Part shown: positions 51,530 to 63,400 of the stretch, one piece after another
Layout of the letters: each line of letters starts with the position of its first letter
Numbering within the stretch: the stretch's first letter is position 1
DNA from: Xylaria sp. FL1777
Taxonomy: Eukaryota; Ascomycota; Sordariomycetes; Xylariales; Xylariaceae
NCBI GenBank assembly: GCA_022578965.1
Contig: MU400564.1
Location: 1-64,000 of the forward strand
Reading direction: 5' to 3'
DNA length: 64,000 bases
Notes under the pieces: model-generated
Databases searched by the model: none
What the model was told of the DNA's origin: nothing
Seen by the model: the letters and a program-made list of their open reading frames with translations, nothing else
Position numbers and translations under genes: made by a program

Positions 51530-52442
51530 ATGCCGGGTCAGATCGCGAAGGTTATCTCCACGGAGCTCCTCGTATGTATCGAGAACAGCCACCGACACCT
51601 GAAGCCGTGAGCTAACTGGAGCCAAACGCAGGAAAACAAGGATGCAAGGTGGATCAACCTGGTCAAGTGAGTGTGGCTGGCAAGCAGACTCACCTCCTGA
51701 GTCTTTTAACACATGGCCCTGGTCTGATCGGTTCTATGCGCGTTAGGATTACCTACGAAGATCAGAATGGGCAAGTCCGCACCTGGGAGGGTACGCGGCG
51801 TCCGACGCGGCCTAAGACCAGCTTGGTAGACGCTGTGCAGATGCTCGCGGTCCGGGAGTTGCCCACAGGCGCGGAGCTCCTCCTCGAGAAACAGTTCCGA
51901 GCTCCTGCCGGCAAGCTCGTCGTTGAGTTTCCGGCAGGGCTCGTTGACGAGGGTGAAACCGTCGAGGAGGCGGCCCTACGCGAGCTGAGAGAAGAGACGG
52001 GCTACGTGGGCGAAGTCGTGCGCGAGAGGGCGGGCCAACGTCCCATGTTCTTTAGTTGTGAGCACGCCTGTCTCAACAACCGCACATATAACCTAATCCG
52101 GACCACCACATGCTGACTAAAAATGGCACCCTAGCTCCTGCGTCTTCGAGGTAATTCTATACTTGAACCCCCCCTTTTCATCTAACGCTCTTCGCCACTG
52201 ACGTCCTCATTCTCTCTAGCTCAACTACATTCATGATCCAACTCAAGGTGGATGCCCAAGCAGAGGAAAACCAGAACCCGAAGCCGCAGCTGGAGGACGG
52301 CGAGTTTATCGAGTGTTTCTGGGTTCCGTTCAAGGACCTGTACGAGGAGTGCAGACGGCTAGAGACCCAAGGCTTCGCTATCGACGGGAAGCTTGGCGCA
52401 TTTGCAGAAGGCCTCGAGGCCGCTAAGACATGGAAAATTTGA
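51530..52442 (+). CDS. NUDIX hydrolase, ADP-sugar pyrophosphatase-like
   Basis: Hydrolyses nucleoside diphosphates linked to another moiety; resembles yeast Ysa1 (ADP-ribose pyrophosphatase). Five exons join in frame: 51,530-51,571, 51,632-51,666, 51,747-52,057, 52,135-52,150 and 52,220-52,442, giving 208 aa. The Nudix box G-L-V-D-E-G-E, seven residues, R-E-L-R-E-E-T-G-Y lies at residues 90-112. R-W-I-N-L-V and Q-F-R-A-P (substrate loop) precede it; [12 protein letters not shown] follows. Exon 4 has only 16 nt; its boundaries are the least certain, and the sequence it encodes (S-P-A-S-S) replaces the usual S-P-G segment. No targeting signal is seen. Confidence 0.85.
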
Positions 52443-52980
52443 GCATATCTGACTAGATCGAGAACAAGGCCAATGATTCGTAACCGGGTCCAAATTAGCT
52501 ACCTGGGTAGCGATCACGGACTGGCTGTTTTGGCGTAGAGTAGGGCATCACGAATGGAGCCTATGAGACAACATTGAGGAATATCACGAAAATGGTAGCG
52601 CATAGAAGAGGTAGATAGAGCCTAGAGACTAGTATGCTACAGGGATACACATAAGATAGAAAGTAAGTAGACTAGAAGCGAGTTATATTTCCCTCTTTAT
52701 TAGCACAACTTGATGTTGCTGCATGAACTAACCCTAACAACAAGATTGAGTTTTCTCCCTTAAGCCATAACCCTTATATGAATCCTTTGACTAACAATGC
52801 ATCTGAATACGACGTAGCTGCACATTCGGATCAACGAAAATCAGCAATCCAAGCATGCCCATTTTCTCCCTAGAATACAGTGAACTCTACCTTTTTGGGG
52901 GTTCATATCACTTTGAATCCGGGAAGCGCGCAAACAAGGTGACAATTTCAATCTCCAGTTTAATTTGAATGAGAATTCAA
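52443..52980. other. Intergenic region
   Basis: No gene recognised. The 3' flanks of the NUDIX gene and of the frameshifted remnant on the minus strand meet here. Confidence 0.35.
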
Positions 52981-53345
52981 TAAGGCATAGATGAGCGCTG
53001 TATCCCAAGTCAAAAAAGTCGTAGACATGTACGGTGGAGATCGAACAGGTCAAGCCCGTGAATAGCGCGCTCGTCGTGGTCGGTTGCTTGGACGGCACAA
53101 ACGACGCCTTCGCCCTTAGCGTCATCATCCCGGCGAAGGTGCGGTCTTCCGTTACCACGCGGCGATATCTGAGTGCCGACATCAAGTTGTACTGCAGACA
53201 GTCTGGTCGTGAGACCGGGCGAACGCGAGGGAGTTCGCGACGGACTTGAGCAACTCGCTTTCGTTTTCAAAGAGCGTGAGCAGGCCGAAACAGATGTTAC
53301 TGATCAGTACCGCCTTGTAGGCGCGAAGGGTGACGTAGACGGTGC
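52981..53345 (-). pseudogene. Frameshifted coding remnant
   Basis: Two minus-strand frames, 53,345-53,190 and 53,197-52,990, both show strong GC preference at third positions and read like protein (V-T-L-R-A-Y-K-A-V-L-I-S-N-I-C-F-G and S-A-L-R-Y-R-R-V-V-T-E-D-R-T-F-A-G). They abut with a one-base frame change near 53,190 and no room for an intron. The 5' side runs directly into a (GA)n/(G)n tract at 53,346-53,376. The first frame has a hydrophobic segment. I do not recognise the family. A tiny intron or a sequencing error in the window is the alternative to a true frameshift. Confidence 0.45.
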
Positions 53346-53376
53346 CACCCCCCCCCCCCCTCTCTCTCTCTCTCTC
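53346..53376. repeat. C12-(TC)n microsatellite
   Basis: A run of about a dozen C is followed by TC dinucleotides. On the minus strand it directly precedes the frameshifted coding remnant. Confidence 0.75.
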
Positions 53377-54715
53377 GATTTCCCGTCTCATACTGGAGGC
53401 GCGCAAGCTTATACATGAAACCTTTGCGCACCACCACACACCCATTCTCCTTATCCATCAGTTATCTCTTCTCTTTGTGGCTAGCCCTACTCACAATCTT
53501 TTCTCTTCGCCCTGTCCGTCCTAGCATTTTAGATCCGTCTCACTAATTTGGCTATCAACGAGTCGCCCGACGTATTATACAGACAGCTATTTTCCCACCT
53601 AGGCTACGTCGCGCGGTCTCCTGTGAGAACCATACAACCTAAAGGGTTGATACGCCTAAGATCTTGCATGTAATCTACATAGGCACCGAGTCGTGGACTC
53701 TTCGACCCAGTCGAAAAGGGGGTTTCCCTATTGCACATATCGTTCACTAATCGCATCGAGCGCGTTGTCAACGACATAATAGTTCAATAGGTCTAGCTCG
53801 TTAACAGCCTCAGCTGTCAACGCCATCTTTGAGACCTTGCAAAGGCGGGCATGCTATTAGATCTTCGAGTGTCACATTTGTAGGCCACGTGTTTGTGACG
53901 ACTACAGTGGTAGATCTCTGGATATCCTGGAGTCTGACGGTCTGCTGACAACTTGGCCGACGACAGTGTGGCCAGGATGTTTTCGTGTCTAGTTAAAATG
54001 CTTACTTGCCACTAGGTCGCCGTAGGTTTGCACATAGGGGCAGCGGTTCGCCTGTCGTTTTGTCGTGTAAAGGGAAACTCTTGACATGCCATGGTAGAGC
54101 AGCAGGATGTTTGAGTTAATAGGACAAACTAGGGCTGTTTAAATAGATGCTCGGTAAATATGAGTTGTACATCATGAATTCTCATTTCTTTCCAGACACT
54201 CCTACGGGCATAGTTCTGCGGAGGCCCTCTCACGCAAACCAAATCCCCTTTTCCAAGTGGGTATCAAATAGATCCCGACCCTTTTCACTTCGAATTAGCG
54301 AAATACTACAAGGAATATACCCGCTTACATACTATGCAGCATTGGAGAATTGAGTGCTGCGCCTGATCAGGCCATTGTGTTAGGCCGACTAGATATGTGT
54401 GGTTTCAATGATGGACGATCTGTATGCATGAGACAGGTAGCATACGATGGCAATTTCAAAAGTACCTAGGTAGGGATGCAGTGCAGTGGCTTAGTTCATA
54501 ATGAGGTTGCCCGAGCATCCTAGTTGAAAGGATTCCCTTACGCCAACCATGCAGTTTGAAAAGTGATTACTGATACGAGGCTTTGATGCTCCCCGGTCTA
54601 GTTTCCCCCAAGTGCAGCAATTATACAAAAATTCTTTCGTGAGAACATATACATAGGCCAAATGCATTTCAAGGTGACGGCGACTTGACAATAAGCCTCG
54701 AGAGTGGAAATAGGC
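53377..54715. other. Intergenic region
   Basis: About 1.3 kb with no frame longer than 68 codons and no motif. TAGGTA occurs near 54,460. The lipoyl synthase 3' flank occupies the end. Confidence 0.4.
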
Positions 54716-56017
54716 TTATGCTGGCCCGGTTTTCATGATCTCCTCGACGACCGCAGCATCCTCTAGCTTACCCCTCAGTCTAGCAGATGGATTCCCTCCA
54801 GCGCGCTTTCTCAGCACGTTTTCGATGAAAGCCTCGCCGGCCTTGTAGCTACTCCTGACGAGCGGCCCACTCGCCACGTAGAGGAAGCCCATGTCGACGG
54901 CGCGCTGCCGCCACATCTCGAACTCGGCGGGTGTGACGTACCTCTCGACCTTCAGATGACGCTTCGTCGGCCGCATGTACTGACCGAAGGTGACTACGTC
55001 TACGCCGACGTTACGAAGCTCCCTCAGCGCATGCATGACCTCCTCTTCTTGCTCTCCCAGACCCAGCATTATACTCGTCTTGGTGATGATGCCATCAGGC
55101 CCCTTGACCTTCTTGACGTGTTCCAAGACATTGAGACTCTGTCTGAAGGTGGCTCTGCGGTCCCGTACGTAGGGGGTCAAGGCCTCGACGGTCTCGATGT
55201 TGTGGGCATAGACGTCGAGACCGCTCTCGGCAACGATCTTGACCATGTCCAGGTCGCCCATGAAGTCGCCGGTGAGGGCCTCGACGAGGAGGCTCGGCTT
55301 CTTCGACTTGATGCGGCGTATGGTCTCGGCGAAGTGCCTCGCGCCGCCGTCGGCGAGGTCGTCGCGGTCGACGCTGGTCAGGACGACGTAGCCCAGGCCC
55401 CAGCGCGCGAGGGCCTCGGCGGTGTGCTCGGGCTCGTGGGGGTCGAGGGCGGCGGGCGTGCGGTTCGTCTTGACGCTGCAGAAGCGGCAGCCGCGCGTGC
55501 AGGTGTCGCCCATCAGCATGATGGTGGCGGTGGCGGCGTTCTTGTTGCTGCCGCCCCAGCACTCGGAGATGTTGGGACAGCGCGCCTCCTCGCAGACGGT
55601 GTGCAGGTTCAGGCCGCGCAGGTCCTTCTTGATCTTCTTGTAGTTGTCGTTGCCGGCCGGGATGGGCGTCTTCAGCCACTCGGGCAGCCGTGTGATGGTG
55701 CGGCGGTTGGACGCCGGACCGACTTCGGCGGTGCGCAGGGTGTAGGCGTCGCTGGGCGACAGGGGGGAGGCCGTCGATGAGGTGGGCAGGAACTCGTCGA
55801 GCGACCCCAGCGACGTGTCCTTGAAGTATGTTGGCCGGCGAGACGTGGCTGTCGTCGTCGTCGTCGTCGTCGTTGTCGTCGTCATCTCGGGGGTGCTGCT
55901 GGGGATCGTCGCATAGCAACGAGAGGCGGCGGCGACAGCGCTCCGAGCAGATGCCGCCGAGATGGTGCGCTGTAATGGTGCATATGTGCGCTGCACCATT
56001 GCTGGGGCCGAAGCCAT
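54716..56017 (-). CDS. LIP5: Lipoyl synthase, mitochondrial
   Basis: Radical SAM enzyme that inserts two sulfurs into octanoyl groups of the pyruvate and 2-oxoglutarate dehydrogenase E2 subunits and of the glycine cleavage H protein. A single exon of 433 aa. An Arg/Ala/Ser-rich N-terminus serves as mitochondrial presequence, followed by a poly-Thr run (about 46-56). The auxiliary cluster motif has Cys141, Cys146 and Cys152 ([12 protein letters not shown]); the radical SAM motif has Cys172, Cys176 and Cys179 (C-T-R-G-C-R-F-C). The C-terminal R-S-S-Y (388-391) gives the serine ligand of the auxiliary cluster. All catalytic residues are present. The antisense frame of 274 codons at 54,956-55,780 is a codon-bias shadow. 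Confidence 0.95.
   Translation of the reverse strand: MASAPAMVQRTYAPLQRTISAASARSAVAAASRCYATIPSSTPEMTTTTTTTTTTTATSRRPTYFKDTSLGSLDEFLPTSSTASPLSPSDAYTLRTAEVGPASNRRTITRLPEWLKTPIPAGNDNYKKIKKDLRGLNLHTVCEEARCPNISECWGGSNKNAATATIMLMGDTCTRGCRFCSVKTNRTPAALDPHEPEHTAEALARWGLGYVVLTSVDRDDLADGGARHFAETIRRIKSKKPSLLVEALTGDFMGDLDMVKIVAESGLDVYAHNIETVEALTPYVRDRRATFRQSLNVLEHVKKVKGPDGIITKTSIMLGLGEQEEEVMHALRELRNVGVDVVTFGQYMRPTKRHLKVERYVTPAEFEMWRQRAVDMGFLYVASGPLVRSSYKAGEAFIENVLRKRAGGNPSARLRGKLEDAAVVEEIMKTGPA
55848..55886. repeat. GTC trinucleotide run in LIP5
   Basis: On the plus strand a GTC-type triplet repeat (with one GTT) encodes the poly-Thr stretch of the lipoyl synthase presequence region on the minus strand. 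Confidence 0.7.
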
Positions 56018-57534
56018 ATCTACTGTCTCTAGTTTTGGTTGTGTTTCTTCCCCGTCTTTTTCTTCTTCCCGCGTTATGCTGGCAAAATGGTCGGGTGCTG
56101 GGTTTATCTATGGTGAGCTGGGTATTCTGAGTACTGGTAGGTTAAGATGGGAAATGTTAAAGCTACGCCTGTAGATGCAGTAGATGAGTAGATGGTGTAT
56201 TAGCCAACCACCTTTTTGGTGTTTTCTTACTGGCTGCACTGGATAAGGCTATTATCGGCTAGTGCCGGACTCGGAAAAGACCGGAAACTGACTGATTTTA
56301 TATCACTTTAGCCTGCATGTATGTTTGTATAAGGAGGTATACAACTACAGTAGGTATGTAGGGAGATATGTTGCAATATCACGCTTGTGTCGGCCTTATA
56401 CAAGTGTTTCTAATCTGTTTCTATTCCCCTCGATGCCTGCACAGGATTAATACTACCTTTTAATACGATTACTGTGACATACTTGAAGCATAAAGGGGCC
56501 TTGATATAAATAGGGGTAGCTATATATCAGCATCATACCTGCCTACCTAGGTACTAACGTCCTCTTTCATCATATATGTCATCATTTTATGCTGTGAAAA
56601 GTGAATAAATGTAAATCTAGGAGATGGATGTTGCTTGCCTATTCGACCGTACTACGGCCATGATATGTAGCACTAGAGAGTTAAGCAAATATGCTGGTCC
56701 AAAAAGAAGAGACGAAAGGGAGAAGAAGGGGATGACGTCCGACGATGAAGTTTCCACCCGATGCCGAGAATGCCAATACGAACCCTGTACATCTATTACC
56801 ACGCTTTGACACGCAGTGAACGAAAATAACTGGTGCTCGAAGTTTCATGGATATGATTTAAGAGTAGATGAGGGTTGTATGATAATTGACTTACATTGAG
56901 TGAATTAAATATTTAACACATGATCACGGGTTGTGCGCCTCTCTCCTATGCAATTAATCTACATGGCACCTATTTTAGAGCACTTCGTTGAAAATACTCT
57001 CAGGAGCTCAATGTGCTAAGAAGAATCTTAAACTTGGGAATTGTGACTGCGTTAATGGCGGCCCTAGCCAATTGCTTTTCCGTTAGCCTTTGAGTTATAT
57101 ACCAAAAGTCTGGTGATGGAGAATATCTACAGCAATGAAATTTTGAAGACGGGCTAGTGTGACTAGATATGTTAATGGCCTTGAATCGTCCATGTGCAGC
57201 TACGCATGCTTGGTTACTTTCAGCTTGGCTATGTGATAAATACACAGATTGAACTAATTTGAAACTCAGTATGATTAGCTATAGCAGTAGGCGACAAGGT
57301 GTACAATTTTGAATTCTATTATGGTAATGCATGGAATCGGGTCCTAACTAGCCTAGCTTTGTTCGAAGCCACAATTCAATAGAACACCGATCAAAACGAA
57401 AGGGTTAGGGGTAAAAAGCATTGTCATCTTTTCTAAAAGCTATAAACAGAGGCCTACCAAGATTTCGAGTTATTCATAGCGACACCACGCTCACAACTAT
57501 CTTCTAATTCTACGACAGTTGAAGTTTACTTGCT
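56018..57534. other. Intergenic region
   Basis: About 1.5 kb. Short frames only (for example 56,624-56,809 + and 57,000-57,245 -), with no motif. The first 300 bp are the LIP5 promoter side. A CTACCTAGGTACTAA motif lies at about 56,545. Confidence 0.4.
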
Positions 57535-58666
57535 CTACCGATACTTGCTTTCAACAGATCCGAGTTCCTTCAGGCCACTTAGAACCTCACATGCCTGTTC
57601 CCATGACTTATCTCCTTCATAAAGCTGACTTCTCAAGTAGGCTAACGACATTCTCTGTATAGTACCTAGAATCTCTGGACTCTCGTCCTGGGTCTCTTTC
57701 GCATCCCATCCGCTTATGCCACCAAATCCATGATGACCTCGTTTCACCCGCAGCAGATCCTTGGAGCCAGGACCGTGCGTGTATGAATCCCAGTGCCAAT
57801 CAGCGCCTCGGATAGTTAGGTGAGGACTAACATCATCTTCGCCACCGATATTCAAGGTAGGCGTGTGCATTGTGCTGAAGTCAAGGTCGTAGAACGGAAG
57901 CATCTTACATCCGTTCTCAGACATGTCTGCACCACCGTTCCCAGTACCGCCAAGTAACACGCCAGCTTTAATGCGCTGCTCGAAGGGACGAAACACAGTC
58001 CCGTCACGTGGATCTGTATTAGTCGCACCGAGAAGGAGACTCATGGTAAAACCACCTAGTGAATGGCCAATACCTGCCACCTTGCTCTTGTCAAGACGCC
58101 CTTTCAGGCCAGGGACAGCTGTCTCGACATGATCAAGCTGATCCAGAATCTGAATCATATCCTCTGGACGTGACCTACCAAACACTCGAGGTCAGTAATC
58201 ACTATTTTAGCCGTGACCCGTAGGCATCTTGAAACCGCAAGAAATTCCCAACGCATAGTCTTAGTCCGGGAAACGAGCCCTTCTACTAAAAAGATGGCCA
58301 AATGTAAAAGGACTCAATACCAGGAGATACTTACTTCCAATACAACTCATTCCCCTGTAAAGCTTGCAAGCCAAGAGTCCTGGAGGACAGGTGAGTCGGC
58401 TGAATGACGACGAAGCCATGCTTGGCATAGAACTCGGCAAGAGGGCTATAGCCTTGAAGAGAGGACAGCCAATTACTTCGTCCGTGACCATGCGATAAGA
58501 GGATTATGGGTAACGCGTCCCCAGAGGCGGGTGCTGTCACACGAAGCTGCAGTTCTACTGGACGTCCAGGGCTGGGGATAATCACAGGAGTGTACGCAGT
58601 GATAGGAACGGATGGATTGACGGGGATCTTGGCAGCTGCGCCGATGAGAACATGTTCGGTGGCCAT
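57535..58666 (-). CDS. Alpha/beta hydrolase, PAF-acetylhydrolase/chlorophyllase-like
   Basis: A serine hydrolase. Exons 58,666-58,335 and 58,174-57,535 give 323 aa. An oxyanion-type S-H-G-H-G lies at residues 58-62; the nucleophile elbow G-H-S-L-G-G has Ser149; the likely Asp is in G-G-E-D-D-V-S-P and the His in K-R-G-H-H-G-F. The junction restores E-L-Y-W-K-S-R-P-E-D-M, typical of the family. There is no signal peptide, so it is probably cytosolic. The specific substrate (ester, lipid or xenobiotic) cannot be inferred. Confidence 0.85.
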
Positions 58667-59515
58667 TATGGCAGCGTTGAATCGTCGTTACAAACTGATG
58701 GGAGTGGTGATCGGTGAGTGGTGTCGTGTGGATGAGTTACTGAGCACGAACAATAAGACCATTCGGCCATGGTGCCTTTATATATCCACGAACACATCCT
58801 GCAACTCGCCTGGGCAACTTCTAAACCCGCTCGGCCCCAGGGCGGAATAAGATGCTGTGTAATGGAGTTACGGACTTAAAGACTCAGCACTTGTCCGGCA
58901 CTTTACATCCTAAGCATACACTTCTGTGCGCAACATGCACTGTCACGATGACTCTGAGCTGTGCTGCCGTCACTACCTGCGATATGTTGAATACGCGTAT
59001 TGTAGAAAGCTTGTCTGCACAAGCTTGTGGGGGTGAGCTAAGTCTAAATTAGTTAATCGGCCGTGAGTATTGGCATTATCCCGGACTTATGAATACACTA
59101 ATTGTCCGAATAGGTCATCTAACTCCATACATAACTTTTCCTATGAAACCCGCCTCATTGAATGCAAAGAAATCTTCCCACAGCAGGCCGTCATTACGAC
59201 AGTAGACGCCTTCTAGGTGTGATTTTAGAACTCTTTCTATGTGATGGCCCCGAGCCGTCCAATACACCAGTTAGAAAAGAGGTTAGATAGAGTACCTCGG
59301 TCAAGAAATCAACTAATGCCGCTAGTGATTTAAAGTGGGAACTTCAACGACATGCAGAGCATTATAATTACATGAAGTCTTAGAAATTAGGTAATTGTTT
59401 GACTCCCAATTCATTTTTCTTCGTCTAAAATCATTTGCTCACACTAAGTCTTACTCCAAACACGCCTGGCTAACAGTACATACATCGTGAAGCGAATGGT
59501 GTATCTAATTTACTC
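58667..59515. other. Intergenic region
   Basis: About 850 bp. The first 150 bp form the hydrolase promoter. The frame at 58,852-59,052 (+) has no motif. No other feature recognised. Confidence 0.4.
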
Positions 59516-60490
59516 CTATCGAGTGTATCCGGCGGTGATGCGGTCGAACGAGTGCTTGCCAGTCGAATTGTAGCCAGGCACGTAGGCGGTGCCAAAGGGC
59601 TCGACAAAGGTGTTGTAGGTACCGTTAGGCTTAGTAGCACACATCCAAGTGAAGGTATCGATGGCACCCTTTTGGAAGTTCTCCTTGGGAAATTTGGCAA
59701 TGATGCTCGCAAACTTATCAGACGGTACCTCCACCGGCGTGTAATTGACGCCATCAAATCCGACGCTGTTCGTAATCCACTTGCTGTCGACGTTCTTGTA
59801 AGGGTGGATGCCAAAAGTGCCGTGAAGAGCAATTCCATCATAGATGCGCTCTAGACGATTGTCAGTCCAAACGGACGGCTTGTAGGATTTGTGTGCCTTG
59901 ATGAACGCCATAGCGCCAAGGGCACCATCAACCTCGAAGCGATTCTCTCTGTTTCATTTTATAGTCAGCACAGCACATGAATAATATCAAAAAGGGACAG
60001 AAAGAGGTTCATCTGCTGTATGCTCTCGGGTTTAATCCCGAGGAGCTACCTCAGCACCAAACACATGGCTATATAGAACCGAGCCGTAACTTACTTAGTC
60101 ACCCAAGGGGAATTAGGAGACACTATAGCGTTTGAAGTTAGCCATGGTGAGGTGCCGGTATGAGAATCTGGTTTTTTTAGGGGACTTACTGTCCCAGCCT
60201 AGGTCGTGAAGGATGGTGCCCAAAGCATGTGCTTCTAGGTCAACCTGGGCCTTGAGGGTTTTGTTGGCGTTGATAACAGCGGCACCGAGGAGCCATGTGC
60301 GCATGCTGTGCCAGTAGAGGTAATCAGGAAATTTCGTGATAAGTGAATGAGCATCACGAACGAGCTGGGTATCGACGACCTCAACACCAGCGATAACAGT
60401 GGTGGGGAGATGATTGTGGGCTATGGGTTTGGGCGAGGCAATGGCCGTAACGCTGAGCGCAAGGACTGAGACGATGCTGCTGACCTTCAT
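59516..60490 (-). CDS. Secreted HD-domain protein, cyanamide hydratase-like
   Basis: A metal-dependent HD-domain hydrolase or lyase. Exons 60,490-60,190, 60,122-60,095 and 59,948-59,516 give 253 aa. Residues 1-19 form a clear signal peptide (hydrophobic core, A-I-A-S before P), which the cytosolic cyanamide hydratases of fungi lack. His61 in Y-W-H-S-M-R and His95-Asp96 in I-L-H-D-L-G-W form the HD core; A-L-H-G-T-F-G supplies a later His. The two junctions give W-D-M-S-P-N-S-P-W-V-T-K and E-N-R-F-E-V-D-G-A, both typical of fungal members. The middle exon has only 28 nt. The C-terminus ends I-T-A-G-Y-T-R. The substrate is unknown; cyanamide is only the best studied relative's. Confidence 0.83.
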
Positions 60491-63400
60491 ATTGTCGTGG
60501 AAGCTGAGGGTGGCTAAGGAAAGCTACAATTAGGACTGGAAGACGTCTAGATGGGCGAGTCTGGGAGATTATCGAGACTATCGAAGCCCCAGGAACTTCA
60601 TCGCTCTTTATAGCCCTTCGCAGCCAGCACCATGGCAAGAGTTATGAGACGAGGTTGAATTGATGACATGAGGTGTCTCAGCCCAGGTTTCCAGAGCTGG
60701 CCTCTTGCCCATGTCTAGATCTTCCATGATTTCAGATACTTGTTGATCTGACTCTCAATGACATATGGAATTCTCGGAATACGCGGGGATTATCTAGCGT
60801 CTTGGTAAGATTGTACCTTGCTAATTGTACTTGGCAATGGATGACTAAAAGAGTCAATTAAGGCTTACAGGTAGGTTAAGCATTTAGTGTCGGCTCCTAC
60901 CCTCGGGATGTGATTAGCGTGGCTTGGTCAGTATAGAGTCCGTATACTCAGTAGTAGGAGTGTTGTGATCTATCACTTAAGTTCGGCAGAGGCTTGATGA
61001 AGTACGACGACAGCAGCAGCACCCAAAGGCAACTTGGACATGTATACCTGCATTGGTCTGTTTGAAGAATTACCTCGTTCTTTGCACCTCCTACACACGG
61101 ACACACACTCTCTCTCTCACATTCACTAACTTTATCTCCGCCCTTCTTTATTCTCCGCTCAAGTGGATCTTCGTAAAAACATATCGTTTTTGGTATCTGA
61201 TACCTTTCGATTGCGTTTTCTGGAACGCCTGTCGATGCTCTGTGACTTTGTTTCTTCGGTCTAAGTATAGGGGTTAACCAGGAATACAACCCAGATCGCT
61301 TATGACATACCTCTGCTCATATTTGCCATCTACCATAACAGGCAACCGTGCGTAGTAAAATACAGCAAAAAAGTGGCACGACGAACGTTTATCTGTGAGT
61401 AGCTTTCCTTGGCCAGTATGCGGTGTGGGATGTCGATCGGACTTGGCGCGGTGTATGACTTAAGCAAGCGTCGAGATAGGTCTGGGCTTTCCTATTACAG
61501 AAAGAATCTAGGCGGGTTCTCCCGTCTTATGGCGTACGGTATTAGTTTTCCCACTCATAGTCGACGCCACCATCTCTGCCAAGCGAGTTCAGCTTCTAAC
61601 GGCGCGGCTGGCAGAAAGCCGTAAGTACACGCTCCCCGGAACTCGCCCCCGCTCACTCGGCGAGCGAAAAGTTTCCACAGTGGGCCGAGCTGAATGAATC
61701 CGAGCGCAGCTATGATTATAATTCCATTTGAATGTCATCTGTTTGTATAAACATAATAAACTCTTGTTCATACGCGCGTGGTAGCACCAGGTTAATGTCT
61801 CCATTCTTGGCAATGATGATCAGCCTCCACCGCTTGTCAATCTTATGGCTATAATTTGAATTCAAAGGTAAGCCATCTCGACTGTATAGGTGCATGTATA
61901 GACATAGTGAGGCGCAATGTAAAGCAGCCATGGCTAATCGGCCGACATATACTCCGGTAGATGAAATAACAATATAGTAGGAGCCGTAAGCGAGAGAACC
62001 CCACGCCAACCACATCTAGATAGAATATGTATAATGATCGATTAATTTGCAGAGGCAAAACTTCAGGGCAAAGCGGGGAATACGTTGAGTGACTCGGCAT
62101 GTGCCGAGCTTGTGTTTCTTAAACGAACCTCGCATCAGCAGCATGGAATTATTTGTAAATACTGGTAAACCTGTTCGGTTGCCTAGTCTAGGTGAAGTAG
62201 GGAGAAAATCTACCCTTCAAAGGTCAAACTTTGGTTCCTGAGTTACTGTTCCTACATATATACATGTGATTTGCCAATACCCCGCAGGAGTTCTTTATAC
62301 TAGGTACTGCGTATGTACGCCGGGGCTAGGATTAGAGGCAAGGATTATTCTCGCCAAGCTCAATGAGAATTTTCGAACTACTGTGGTGAGATTTGAATAG
62401 GTAGCTAGGAGATGTGGCGTCCGATGTGGCGTCCAATGTGGCGATAAGTACAAAAACATCATATATAACTTAGTATGTATGGCCTTGGCAAGATCTTGAA
62501 TTTTATTGTGGCTGTTGATGGCGGGCGGCGGATAATATTTTATTCTCTGCGCCTCCCCCTTCAAAGTCTGTGGTATGGCGGTCAGGCATATGTCGAACTC
62601 TGCATGCCATATTGGTTTATCGAGAGACCTGACAATTATTAGTAATGACAACTAGAATAGTTGTGTCATATTTCATGATAGTTTTACGTAGTTGAATGCC
62701 TAGAAAGGGCCGTCGGTTTCTGTGACAGTCTATTGCCACGATGTTCAGCTTACTTGTATATACGCTCTCACCTCTTATCCTATCCACATCTCGTCGTAAA
62801 TGTAGCTTCCTTCGACTGTAGGTTCTATAAGACCTCTCTCATGTACAAAACAGCATAGAAACGTTTAACAGCGTTATCATGCTACATGTAGATAGTTTTC
62901 CCGATATCTACCTTTTATCATTTCATCTATACTATCGGCTTCGTCTGTTTGTTTCATACCCCATTTTTAACACGACAAAGTTGCTGGCGTGGGAACTTTA
63001 TCAGCTGTATAAACGAGATGTTGATATTTATATATAATTTCTACTGGAGTACTTCGACTCGAGATCGGCTAATAAGACCTCCCAGTTTAGGGAATGCAGT
63101 CTGTTGACACGAACGATAGTTGACACATTTACTAAATGCTATCAACTAGTTTAAGGAGAATACTTTGAGTTGTTCTATATGTTAGATTTGCACCCGATAC
63201 TCAACCAAGGCCAGTCGTCGGAGGTAAACTATCTGGGGGATTTGAACGGTTCTAAGGCACAAGACATGTCTTAATATCCTCTGTTTTGTGGCGTAGGCAG
63301 AGACAGTAAAGTACGTCAAAGGGCAAGGTAGTAAAGAGCTCTTATAATCCAACTCACTGAAATGGAAACCTTGAGTTGGGAGCGGCGCTACTTTTGGTAT

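Noticed and set aside
54956..55780. 274-codon plus-strand ORF
   Set aside because: It is exactly antisense to lipoyl synthase, Gly/Val/Asp/Ala-rich, and produced by the GC-rich wobble positions of that gene.
61409..61624. 71-codon frame as a gene
   Set aside because: No motif, no splice partner, isolated in non-coding sequence.
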